From Bacteroidales bacterium (lineage in GTDB: Bacteria > Bacteroidota > Bacteroidia > Bacteroidales > JAGOPY01): DNA of 44,848 nucleotides. The stretch covers positions 1-44,848 of the forward strand of contig JAHYJL010000004.1 in NCBI GenBank assembly GCA_019429045.1, read 5' to 3'. Below are positions 28,297 to 37,738 of this stretch, piece after piece. The number at the start of each line of letters is the position of its first letter. Within the stretch, counting starts at the first letter, position 1. Position numbers and translations under genes: made by a program. Under the pieces are notes generated by a model. That model saw nothing but the letters and a program-made list of their open reading frames with translations. It made no database searches and was not told the origin of the DNA.

Positions 28297-30552
28297 CTAA
28301 TCTCGCTTTATGACCTTTTTCGTCATCACTGTATTTGCCGTTTGTATCCTGATCATATAGATCCCCGCCGGCAGCCCGGATGCATTCCATTCCACCCTGT
28401 GCTTTCCCGCCGGGTATCGCTGGTTTGTAATCGTTCCTAGTCCGGCCCCCTGGAAATTACAGATTTCGATCCGGACCATGGTTTCCCTTTCCAGCTCGAA
28501 AACAACGGTGGTATTCATAGTGAAAGGATTCGGATAACTTTGAACCTTGAACTTTGAACTTTGAACTGCCCGCCCTGGCATTCCAACGCCAACCGATCCA
28601 AACTCATACGCCCCAATGTCCACGATCGTATCCCCGTCGCCATCGCCGTCCCAGAGTCGGTAATTGCCAAGCAGGTCCCACATGGGCAGGTTCAGGCCCG
28701 TTGTATCAGGCCTCCCTGCATCGATGCATGGCGAGCCGGCGGAGAGCTGGTAGGGATGCTCCCCTGTCCCTTCAAACATCGGATCCGTATCCATATTCCC
28801 CTGCTGCCAGTTTAACACAGCATTTTGGGAAAAGGAGAAAGCCGCTTCACCGTTCTGGATATTGCAGTGATCCACCGTCATCTCAACCGCCATCAACCTG
28901 ATCTCCTCCTGGGCATTTCCCCAGATGTTGCAATGGGTTAAATTCACGGGTTGCAGGTTGGTGGATGACTGGCCGGTGAAATATAACATTGATTCTCCAT
29001 TAATACATTGATTATCAGATATCGTCAAATGGGATGCAGTGATATTCGATCTTGATGAATTAATGGCACTGCCATGGTATTCAGAACTATTGCCGGCCAG
29101 GCACAGATTCATCAGGCCCAGGTTGGAATTCACTATCCTGATAGCCCCGCCATATCTTGCCTGGTTTCCGAAAAAGCTAATGTTTTGCAGCGTTCCGTGC
29201 GCATTGTTCGCATATATTCCGCCTCCGCTTCCACTTCCTGCAGAATTTCCAGCTATCACCGTTTCATTTGCCCGGCAGGTAAAGTCTCCGCTGAGATATA
29301 TTGCGCCACCATAGCTGGTCGTATTGTATAAAAAACTGACCCGGGATAAATCTAATGAATTCTTGCTGTTAAGATAGATAGTTCCGCCATATGAAGCCGT
29401 ATTACCCGAAAGTTCTGCATTTGTCATGTGGAGTTCCGCATTCTTTAACCAGGCAAAACCTCCATAGTACGCCCTGTTTCGGGTAATCAAGGCATCTTTG
29501 ATCCTGACGGTTGTTCCTATTGAATATATGGCTCCTCCCGAAATGGCAAAATTGGTATCCAGGTGAACCCCTTCCAGTTCAAGGTATCCCCCGGCAGGAC
29601 AATAAATAGCGCCCCCGCCGGTATTGCCTGCATTGCCTCCTGTCAGGGTCAGATGGCGGAAGTAATCAGCTACATTGTAATTCTTAATGAACAGCCGGGA
29701 TGTAAATTCCCCGTCAAGTATCGTTATCCCGGCCCCCTGGCCGATGATCTCCACCGTTGGTATCAATTCCACGGGGAATCTTTCCCCGGTAGTGGAGGGA
29801 GAATAGACCCCTTCCGCCAGCCGGATTGTATGCGGAGGGACTGTATCGAGGCTTGTCCGGAGGAGTGCGCTGGTGATGGTTCTAACAGGATCTTCGGGTG
29901 TCAAACCGCTGTTGTTGTCATTGCCCAGCGGGCTGACATAGATATCGATATCGCCTGCCTCCAGGCCGACATAGATCAGACCGGGTGTTGAAGATGACAC
30001 ATAAAGGTTATAGCCAGATCCTTCCCAATAGCCTAATGAATAGACCGGGCTGCAGATACCGGGCTGATCTCCGGTGGTTATGACCGGAGAGAAATAAATC
30101 GTCCCACTGCTTGTTTGCAGGTATTCCGGGTTTTCACTTATCCACCAGTAATAATTTGCACCCGGGGGATAAGTATGATTCATTTCCATTGACAGGTATT
30201 CCGAATAGGAGAATATCCCCGTATCGGCGCCGGTAAACGGGAAATTGTCTTCCACCGTCCAGCCCAGCGGCAGCCTGATGCCAAAGATCAGCCGGTAATC
30301 GGTGTTCATGGCATTGGCAATCTCATCCCAGCTATCTGGCAGTTGCAGCCCGATGTTTGAGACAATCCGGTCCGCTTCGGAAAGCTTTGCGTCACAGGCA
30401 ACGGTTATATCCACGGCAAAGGACGATTCAAGCTCCGCCTCCTCCGGCTGCTCAATCGATTCAAAATAAGGACCATAACAGGCTGACCAGGTCAGCACAA
30501 TCGCCCCGGTAGCCGCCCAGAGCATGTTTTTGAGTAAACCTGATGTTTTCAT
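28297..30552 (-). CDS. Secreted parallel beta-helix-like protein with T9SS sorting tail
   Basis: MKTSGLLKNMLWAATGAIVLTWSAC; GGAIYxxxG/N repeats typical of right-handed beta-helix; SYPNPFTMNTTVVFELE...GIYMIRIQTANTVMTKKVIKRD. Confidence 0.85.
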   Translation of the reverse strand: MKTSGLLKNMLWAATGAIVLTWSACYGPYFESIEQPEEAELESSFAVDITVACDAKLSEADRIVSNIGLQLPDSWDEIANAMNTDYRLIFGIRLPLGWTVEDNFPFTGADTGIFSYSEYLSMEMNHTYPPGANYYWWISENPEYLQTSSGTIYFSPVITTGDQPGICSPVYSLGYWEGSGYNLYVSSSTPGLIYVGLEAGDIDIYVSPLGNDNNSGLTPEDPVRTITSALLRTSLDTVPPHTIRLAEGVYSPSTTGERFPVELIPTVEIIGQGAGITILDGEFTSRLFIKNYNVADYFRHLTLTGGNAGNTGGGAIYCPAGGYLELEGVHLDTNFAISGGAIYSIGTTVRIKDALITRNRAYYGGFAWLKNAELHMTNAELSGNTASYGGTIYLNSKNSLDLSRVSFLYNTTSYGGAIYLSGDFTCRANETVIAGNSAGSGSGGGIYANNAHGTLQNISFFGNQARYGGAIRIVNSNLGLMNLCLAGNSSEYHGSAINSSRSNITASHLTISDNQCINGESMLYFTGQSSTNLQPVNLTHCNIWGNAQEEIRLMAVEMTVDHCNIQNGEAAFSFSQNAVLNWQQGNMDTDPMFEGTGEHPYQLSAGSPCIDAGRPDTTGLNLPMWDLLGNYRLWDGDGDGDTIVDIGAYEFGSVGVGMPGRAVQSSKFKVQSYPNPFTMNTTVVFELERETMVRIEICNFQGAGLGTITNQRYPAGKHRVEWNASGLPAGIYMIRIQTANTVMTKKVIKRD

Positions 30553-30784
30553 GTGGTTTGGTATTTTAATGTCAATTAATGTCAACTTAATGTCGCGAGC
30601 GAAGCGAGCGAATGACAACCTAAAGGTACACCCCCCGGCAGGCAGGAATGAACCAAATGCATAAACGCCGGATTTGGCGTAACGAACGTTGGGATTTAGG
30701 GGATGAACGCTGCTCAGCGGTTCCTGGTTCTTGGTTCTTGGTTCTTGAACTCGAAACTCGAAACTAAATTGGCATAATACCGCA

Positions 30785-30835
30785 TTGCAAATCGTTTAAA
30801 AAGAATTATATTTGCAAATTGTAATTTACAATTTG
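30785..30835 (+). promoter_or_regulatory. TTG-N19-TATATTTG promoter followed by 21-nt inverted repeat caaattgtaa-t-ttacaatttg
   Basis: TTG 30785-30787, TATATTTG 30807-30814, perfect 10-bp arms 30815-30835, upstream of the ATPase start at 30860. Confidence 0.7.
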
Positions 30836-30859
30836 TAATATCTAAATTGTTTAATAGTC

Positions 30860-31987
30860 ATGACATCCATTTCAAATCCTTTCATTACAACCGGATACCA
30901 GGGAAGTGAGTATTTCTGCGACCGCGAAGATGAAACAAATGCCCTCAGAAGCAACCTGGTCAACGGACAATCAACGATCCTGGTGGCCATTCGCCGGATA
31001 GGAAAAACCGGACTGATCCGGCATGTGCTGACCCGGCTTCCGAAAAATTATGCGGGAATCTATGTTGATATCCTTCCAACCGAAAACCTGAAGGAATTTT
31101 TAAATGCACTGGTTACGGCTGTTTTTTCTACCATTCCTGAAAAGTCGAAACCCGGCAAAAAAATCCTGGATTTCATCAAATCCCTCAGACCGGTTGTGGC
31201 TTTCGACCCTTTGACCGGTTTTCCGCAACTCACGGTGGATGTAAGGCCCGGCGAGTCCGAGCGGCATATCCAATCCATGCTCGAATTCCTTGAGGGTTAT
31301 CCGCAAAAAGTCGTTATCGCCATCGATGAATTTCAGCAAATCCTGAATTATCCCGAAAATAATACGGATGCATTCCTGAGAAGTATTGTCCAGTCACTCA
31401 ACAATATCCGGTTCATCTTTTCGGGCAGTCAGCAGCATTTAATGACGCAACTTTTTGCCGATCCTTCCCGGCCATTTTACCAAAGTGCCAGTTTCCTGAA
31501 AATTGATAAAATTAAGCCAATGGCATATGCTTCATTCATTCGGCATCACTTTGAAGAAGCAAGAAACACAATAGGTGAGGATACTATAAATGCTATGCTC
31601 GACTGGACCGACCATCACACATACTACGTTCAGTTGCTTTGCAACAGGGTGTATGCATCCGCCTCAAGAAAAATAGATAATGAGAACTGGAAAGAACAGG
31701 CTGCCCGATTGCTCCAGGAACAGGAGATCGTTTTTTTTAAATACAGGGATCTGTTAACCAAGCAGCAATGGAAACTGTTGAAAGCAATCGCACATGAAGG
31801 GATTGTTTATTATCCCACATCCAAAGACTTCATCGCAGGATATAACCTGGGCAGCCCCGCCACAGTGCTTCGGTCGCTGCAAGCCCTGACAGAAAAGGAA
31901 ATGATTTATTCAGATTACACAAAGGAGGGCCAGATTTTTTATAGCGTTTACGATGTGCTGTTCAGGCGCTGGATGCAGAGGAGGTGA
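30860..31987 (+). CDS. AAA ATPase with C-terminal winged-helix-like region
   Basis: FCDREDETNALRSNLVNGQSTILVAIRRIGKTGLIRHVL; VVIAIDEFQQIL; FSGSQQHLM; YNLGSPATVLRSLQALTEKEMIY. Confidence 0.88.
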   Translation: MTSISNPFITTGYQGSEYFCDREDETNALRSNLVNGQSTILVAIRRIGKTGLIRHVLTRLPKNYAGIYVDILPTENLKEFLNALVTAVFSTIPEKSKPGKKILDFIKSLRPVVAFDPLTGFPQLTVDVRPGESERHIQSMLEFLEGYPQKVVIAIDEFQQILNYPENNTDAFLRSIVQSLNNIRFIFSGSQQHLMTQLFADPSRPFYQSASFLKIDKIKPMAYASFIRHHFEEARNTIGEDTINAMLDWTDHHTYYVQLLCNRVYASASRKIDNENWKEQAARLLQEQEIVFFKYRDLLTKQQWKLLKAIAHEGIVYYPTSKDFIAGYNLGSPATVLRSLQALTEKEMIYSDYTKEGQIFYSVYDVLFRRWMQRR

Positions 31988-32103
31988 ATTTCAGGCAGCA
32001 ACCAGCAGCCTTCCCCTTCGGGATTAAAACCTTCTCCGAAACCATACCAGGCAATAAATATTTCACACCTCCGGCGTGGGCCAAATGACCAATTAATGTC
32101 CAC

Positions 32104-34023
32104 CTAATGTCCACACTTCACCAGCTTTCGCGTCGAAACTTTGCCTTCAGTCTCTGTTAAGATAATCAGGTAAATCCCGGCCGGCAGAGGGCCGGCGCTG
32201 CAGGAAATTTCATGGGTTCCAGCCGGCAGTTGTTTATTGAACAGCACAGCCAGCCTTTGTCCCATGGTATTAAAAACCTCCGCCACGGCCATACCCGGTG
32301 TATTCATGCAAAACTTCAGGGTTAACTGCTCGTTGAACGGATTGGGAAAGAAAGAAAAACCTTCTGCCTGAACAGCACTTTCAACACCCACTGTTTCACA
32401 GGCTGCCAATACCTCAGCAGGGCTGTTACACCCGGGAGCGTTACCATAAATACTAACCGTCCCGTTAGGTGCGGCCAGGTATTCGCAGATACTTTGCACC
32501 TCGCAGGTGGTTAATGATACATTATATTTTATATCAAGATGTGTAATAGAATTGGCATCAATGCTATCGAGCCCTTCCAGGCTGGTCAGCATGGCGTTGG
32601 AATTTATATTAAGTTCATCCCCGATACAAGTCAAACCTTCCAGTCCCGTAATGCCTATCAGGTTGGTGTTACCCACAATTTTAAGGTAATGACCGATGGA
32701 AGTCAGATTGTTCAGTCCTGTCAGGCTGGTCAGGGAATAATTATTATCGATACAAAGGAATCCCCCGATAGAAGTCAGATTTTCCAGCCCCGTCATGCTT
32801 GACATGGCAGCGTTTCGATTGATATGAAAATAGCCCCCTATGGAAGTCAGGCCTTCCAACCCAATCATACTGTTAAGAGCATGGTTGTATCGTATCAGGA
32901 GGTTTCCCCCAATGAAAGTCAGGTTGTTCAGTCCTGCCAGGTTGGCCAGGGAATTGTGAGATTGTATTTCAAGGTAATTTTCAATGGAGGTCAGATTATT
33001 CAGTCCCGTCAGGCTGGTCAGGGCACTATTATTTGATATATAGAGATAATCCCCGATATAAGTCAGATTGTTCAGTCCCGTCAAGCTGGTCAGGGCAGGG
33101 TTAGAAAGTATCTCAATGTACTCCTCCTGAGAAGTCAGATTATTCAGCCCCATCAGGCTGGTCAGGGCATAGTTCGATTTTATCGAGAGGTAACTTCCGA
33201 TGGAATCCAGATTATCCAGCCCCACAAGATTTATCAGGCCAATGTTCGATTCTATCGAGAGGTAACCCCCGATGGAAATCAGATTATCTAACCCCGAAAG
33301 GTTGGTCAGTGAAAGATTTCCGGAATTATAATCATTACCCCCAATTTGAAGGTTACCCCCAATAGCAGTCAAATTGTTTAAACCCGTCAGGCTGTTTAAG
33401 GCATTGTTGTGATCTAATAAAAGAAAACCCCCGATATAAGTCACATTATCCAGCCCCGCCAGGCTGGTAAGGGCATTGTTATTATCTATTCGAAGATAAT
33501 TCACGATCGAAGTCAAGCCTTCCAGCCCCGTCAGGTTGGTCAATGCATTGTTATAATGTATCCGAAGATAACCTCCGGCTGAGGTCAGATTATTGAGCCC
33601 TGTCAGGCTGATAAGGGAAGAGTTGCCTACTATCCGGATATCACTCCCGACAGAAGTCAGATTCTCCAGTCCTGTCAGGTTGATCAGAACCGGGTTACCT
33701 TGATTGTTGTATTCACCAATTAAAAGTGAACCCCCGATGGATGTCAAATTACCTAAACCAAACAGGTTGGTCAGTAAAGTACCACGATATATCCAAAGGT
33801 ATCCCCCGATGGATGTCAGGACGCTCAAACCATTGAGATTGCTTATGAAGGAACCCTTTATGGTGACATTCCCCTCAATTATTGTACACCCGGGATAGTT
33901 GGCCTGGAAATTATCAATCTGTGACTGGGTTGTAAAGGTGATTCCCTGGGGAAGGCATGACTGGCCGGTTGCTTTAGAACAGCTTATGATCATTATCGCA
34001 GCTAAAAAAACTATTTTTTTCAT
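32104..34023 (-). CDS. Secreted protein with about 16-18 leucine-rich 24-aa repeats and T9SS sorting tail
   Basis: Unit NLTSIGxYLxIxxNxALTSLTGLN; C-terminus SFFPNPFNEQLTLKF...GIYLIILTETEGKVSTRKLVKC. Confidence 0.9.
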   Translation of the reverse strand: MKKIVFLAAIMIISCSKATGQSCLPQGITFTTQSQIDNFQANYPGCTIIEGNVTIKGSFISNLNGLSVLTSIGGYLWIYRGTLLTNLFGLGNLTSIGGSLLIGEYNNQGNPVLINLTGLENLTSVGSDIRIVGNSSLISLTGLNNLTSAGGYLRIHYNNALTNLTGLEGLTSIVNYLRIDNNNALTSLAGLDNVTYIGGFLLLDHNNALNSLTGLNNLTAIGGNLQIGGNDYNSGNLSLTNLSGLDNLISIGGYLSIESNIGLINLVGLDNLDSIGSYLSIKSNYALTSLMGLNNLTSQEEYIEILSNPALTSLTGLNNLTYIGDYLYISNNSALTSLTGLNNLTSIENYLEIQSHNSLANLAGLNNLTFIGGNLLIRYNHALNSMIGLEGLTSIGGYFHINRNAAMSSMTGLENLTSIGGFLCIDNNYSLTSLTGLNNLTSIGHYLKIVGNTNLIGITGLEGLTCIGDELNINSNAMLTSLEGLDSIDANSITHLDIKYNVSLTTCEVQSICEYLAAPNGTVSIYGNAPGCNSPAEVLAACETVGVESAVQAEGFSFFPNPFNEQLTLKFCMNTPGMAVAEVFNTMGQRLAVLFNKQLPAGTHEISCSAGPLPAGIYLIILTETEGKVSTRKLVKCGH

Positions 34024-34166
34024 GTTGCTGCCCATTATTAGCAATAAAATTAATGCAAATTATAAATACCATTGATGAAAAAATAATAATCAATGATGAA
34101 GTTAGGCCATAAATAACGAGCGAACAGTTAAAGACAGACAAGCTAACAATATTATTACTAACAAAC

Positions 34167-34197
34167 TTGTTAGCAATTATTAAATTACGTATCTTTG
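34167..34197 (+). promoter_or_regulatory. TTG-N20-TATCTTTG promoter; TTG lies within the inverted repeat ctaacaa-ac-ttgttag
   Basis: TTG 34167-34169, TATCTTTG 34190-34197; arms 34158-34164 and 34167-34173; extra direct copy gctaacaa at 34142-34149. Confidence 0.65.
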
Positions 34198-34213
34198 TGA
34201 TAAATCATTGATT

Positions 34214-35344
34214 ATGGACACTCCATTTGTATATGGCAAGCTGGCCGTAGGAAAGAATTTCACCGACCGTGAAACTGAAAAGAACCAACTGATCCGAAAC
34301 TTTCTTTCAGGCACCAACACTATTTTAATTTCGCCAAGGAGATGGGGCAAATCATCCTTGGTGTTAAAGGCAGCATCAGAAATTAATTCAAAAGAAAATA
34401 ACCTGATGATCGTTTTTATCGATCTGTTCAATATTCGAAACGAGGAAGACTTTTATAAAGCTTTGGCGGAAAATGTGATACGGGCCTCTTCCAGCCGGTT
34501 AGAAGAAGTCGTTTCAAATGTGAAGCAATTCATGAAACAATGGGTCCCAAGGATCACTTTTTCACCGGATTCACAACAGGAATTCAGCCTGGGACTAAAC
34601 TGGAACGAGTTAAAAAAGCAACCGGACGAAATTCTTGATCTTGCAGAAAATATTGCCAGATCTAAAGAACAGAAAATGGTGATCTGCGTTGATGAATTTC
34701 AAAATATTGCATTTTTTGAAGACCCTTTGGCTGTTCAGAAGAAGTTAAGGTCACACTGGCAGACTCACCAATCTGTTTCTTATTGCCTGTATGGATCAAA
34801 AAGGCACATGTTAATGGAAGTTTTCACATCTTCATCCATGCCGTTTTACAAATTTGGTGATTTGTTGTTTTTATCAAAAATAGCGGTCAATTTCTGGATA
34901 CCATTCATTATGGAGCGCTTCAGATCGACAGGAAAGGCAATTTCAGCCAAACAAGCTGAGAAGATAGCCGTCCTTGTGGAAGGCCATCCTTATTATGTGC
35001 AGCAATTGGCTCAATTGGTGTGGCTAAGAACGAACAAAGCAGTTTCAGGTAATATAATTGATCAAGCTATGGAGGGGCTGGTACTGCAAATTAGCCTTTT
35101 GTTTCAGGGGATCACGGAAAGTCTGACAACATCACAGATAAGTTTTCTAAAAATGCTGGTTGATGGAGAAAAGCGTTACAGTACCGGTGAGAATATCCAT
35201 AAATATAACCTGGGCAGCTCCGCAAATGTGATCAGGATAAAAAAATCACTGATTGCTAAAGAAATCATTGACGAACAATCCAACGGTCTGATTATACTTG
35301 ACCCGGTCTATTCAAGCTGGCTCCGGAAATATTACTTCAAATGA
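34214..35344 (+). CDS. AAA ATPase, divergent paralogue of the 30860-31987 protein
   Basis: NFTDRETEKNQLIRNFLSGTNTILISPRRWGKSSLVLKAA; MVICVDEFQNIAFFED; YGSKRHMLMEVF; YNLGSSANVIRIKKSLIAKEII. Confidence 0.88.
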   Translation: MDTPFVYGKLAVGKNFTDRETEKNQLIRNFLSGTNTILISPRRWGKSSLVLKAASEINSKENNLMIVFIDLFNIRNEEDFYKALAENVIRASSSRLEEVVSNVKQFMKQWVPRITFSPDSQQEFSLGLNWNELKKQPDEILDLAENIARSKEQKMVICVDEFQNIAFFEDPLAVQKKLRSHWQTHQSVSYCLYGSKRHMLMEVFTSSSMPFYKFGDLLFLSKIAVNFWIPFIMERFRSTGKAISAKQAEKIAVLVEGHPYYVQQLAQLVWLRTNKAVSGNIIDQAMEGLVLQISLLFQGITESLTTSQISFLKMLVDGEKRYSTGENIHKYNLGSSANVIRIKKSLIAKEIIDEQSNGLIILDPVYSSWLRKYYFK

Positions 35345-35362
35345 CAATCAAGCCAAAACAAT

Positions 35363-37717
35363 ATGGTAAAAGGCAACTTTAGGGTACGAGATTCATTTCT
35401 TCTCAACGGCAGGAAAACCTTCCTCAACTCCGGCGAGATCCATTACTTCCGGATTCAACGCGAACTGTGGGACAAACACCTCACCGCCGCAAGAGAGGCA
35501 GGCCTGAGCACGGTCAGCACCTATGTGCCCTGGGCCTGGCACGAGGAGGCCGTGGGCGAATTTGATTTTTCCGGAAAAACCCATCCCCAGAAAGACCTGG
35601 AAGGCTGGCTCGACCGCTGCCAGGCACACGGGCTGTATTGCATCCTCAAGCCAGGGCCGTTCATCCTGGCCGAATGGCGCGGGGCCGGGCTCCCCGACTG
35701 GTTCGTAGAACAATACGGCAGCGAGGTGAAGATGCGAAACCGGAAAGGCGACATTGTCCCGGGCGACGGGGTCAGCCTGTTCCACCCGGTATTCCTCGAA
35801 AAAGTAACGCGCTGGTATGACCAGGTCATGCCGCTTATCGCCAGAAGAGAAATATCAGCCGGCGGCCCTGTTATCATGATGCAGATATGCAACGAGATCG
35901 GCGTATTCTCCTGGCTGGCGCATCAGGCGGACTATGGAGAGGAGGTGAAGAGGAGATTTGGCGATCTTCCACCGGATGGCAGGACACCTTATGCATCGAT
36001 GGAAGACCGCGGCAGGGACTACGAATGGCATCTTTTCTGGCGGTCTTATTACGGCGATTATCTGCGGATGCTGTCGAAAATGGCCCGTGACCGCGGTGTA
36101 ACCGTTCCCTTCTACCATAACCTGCCGGGATGGATTTACGGCCACGGGTACGAATTCCCGGTGAATATCACCATGTATGAAGATCTTTTCGGCGATAAAA
36201 GCGAGATCATGTTCGGGATCGACCATATCCCCGAATTCGTTTCTTACCGGAACATGCACGACGATCGCATCATCAATGATATCACGCAGGCCATGCAGGG
36301 GAACAAACCCCTTTTTGCCGCCGAGTTCCAGAGCGGTTCGCGGGAGTACCACGTGGTGACCAATCCACGCGAGACGGAGCTGTTTTACAAAGCCAGCATT
36401 GCTCACGGTCTTACCGGCTGGAATTACTATATGTTCTCACAGGGACGGAATCCCAGCCGCAGGGGATATTCCGGCGATACGTTCTACTGGTTTACGCCGC
36501 TACAGGCGGATGGGGAACGGTCAAGCCTTTTCCCCCTGGTACAAAGGATGAGCCGGATTGTCAAAACAACAGAAAGCATTATCCTGGAAGCTGAGCGGAA
36601 AGCCGGGATCTGCGTGCTTTTCTATCCGCCTTACTATGCCACCGAGCTGGAACGGCCCGAGGAAGGCGCTTCGGGGCTGACCTTCAACTATGCCGCCATC
36701 CGCCGCCCGGCATACTTCGACGGCCTGTTAAAAGCCTTACAGGTGTTAAATATCGACTATGACATGGCTGATCTGAACCAGGCCACTGCGGACAGCCTGG
36801 CCAGATACAGGCAGGTCTGGGCTTTTTGCACCGATGAGATGAATGCCCGGGAGCAGCAGGTACTGGTCGATTACACCGAGTCCGGAGGCAACCTGGTGAT
36901 TTTTCCCAACCTGCCCGACCGGGAGATGACAGGGACTCCATCCCATATCATCAGGGACTCCATCCCTGTCTCACCCGCCGGAACCGAAACCATCGACTCG
37001 CCGCTGATCGACATATTCGGCCTGAAAGACATCAAGTGCGCCAATCCGCAGGTCATTTATGATGAGAAAGCACCTGGAGATGCTGAAATTATTGCCCGGA
37101 CCATCAGAGGAAGCGCCTGCGGCTTCATCAAAACCATGGACAAGGGGACATTGATGCACCTCGGCACCTGGATCGGATTTGATACCGAAGGTCATAAACC
37201 GGTGTATGAAGCCATGCTGAAAAGATCAGGCGCCCGGCTGCGGCAGGCCTCCTCGTCAAATGACTTTATCACCGTCAGGGAAAGATTTACTGGCGATGGG
37301 AAAGGACTTCTCTTCATCGGTAATTATTATAATGAAGAACAAACCGGTAAGGTGGAATATACGCATCCGGTCAGCAGGGACTCCATCCCTATTCCATACG
37401 CAGGGGGCGAAATACTCTGGCCACCGTTATACGGCATGTTAACCCCCCTATTGCTTGAGATTGACGAAGGATTGAGCATCCTTCATAGCACTTCCGACAT
37501 CCTCGGAATTGAAAAGACCCGAGAAGGCATCAGGATCACCCTCTACGGCGACCGGGACCTCGCGGGGGAAATTGTGTTTGAAGGGGATGTTAGCAAAATC
37601 AGTTTTGTAAAAATCAATGGTGAAATAGCAAGACTGATTTCAGACAACAATCGGAAAGTTTTGTATTACAAGCACGTTCATAATAAAGAGATTAGCCTGG
37701 AATTAGGAAGAATGTAA
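35363..37717 (+). CDS. GH35-family enzyme, no signal peptide; candidate beta-1,2-glucooligosaccharide-active transglucosidase or hydrolase
   Basis: FLNSGEIHYFRIQRELWDKHLTAAREAGLSTVSTYVPWAWHE; GPFILAEWRGAGLPDWF; GGPVIMMQICNEIG; KPLFAAEFQSGSREY. Confidence 0.85.
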   Translation: MVKGNFRVRDSFLLNGRKTFLNSGEIHYFRIQRELWDKHLTAAREAGLSTVSTYVPWAWHEEAVGEFDFSGKTHPQKDLEGWLDRCQAHGLYCILKPGPFILAEWRGAGLPDWFVEQYGSEVKMRNRKGDIVPGDGVSLFHPVFLEKVTRWYDQVMPLIARREISAGGPVIMMQICNEIGVFSWLAHQADYGEEVKRRFGDLPPDGRTPYASMEDRGRDYEWHLFWRSYYGDYLRMLSKMARDRGVTVPFYHNLPGWIYGHGYEFPVNITMYEDLFGDKSEIMFGIDHIPEFVSYRNMHDDRIINDITQAMQGNKPLFAAEFQSGSREYHVVTNPRETELFYKASIAHGLTGWNYYMFSQGRNPSRRGYSGDTFYWFTPLQADGERSSLFPLVQRMSRIVKTTESIILEAERKAGICVLFYPPYYATELERPEEGASGLTFNYAAIRRPAYFDGLLKALQVLNIDYDMADLNQATADSLARYRQVWAFCTDEMNAREQQVLVDYTESGGNLVIFPNLPDREMTGTPSHIIRDSIPVSPAGTETIDSPLIDIFGLKDIKCANPQVIYDEKAPGDAEIIARTIRGSACGFIKTMDKGTLMHLGTWIGFDTEGHKPVYEAMLKRSGARLRQASSSNDFITVRERFTGDGKGLLFIGNYYNEEQTGKVEYTHPVSRDSIPIPYAGGEILWPPLYGMLTPLLLEIDEGLSILHSTSDILGIEKTREGIRITLYGDRDLAGEIVFEGDVSKISFVKINGEIARLISDNNRKVLYYKHVHNKEISLELGRM

Positions 37718-37738
37718 TATGTAGTATGTTGTACAAAA

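Noticed and set aside
23958-35344. Defence island interpretation of the three ATPases
   Set aside because: No nuclease, methylase or other recognisable effector is present; only a small AbiEii-like fragment supports it, so it was not claimed.
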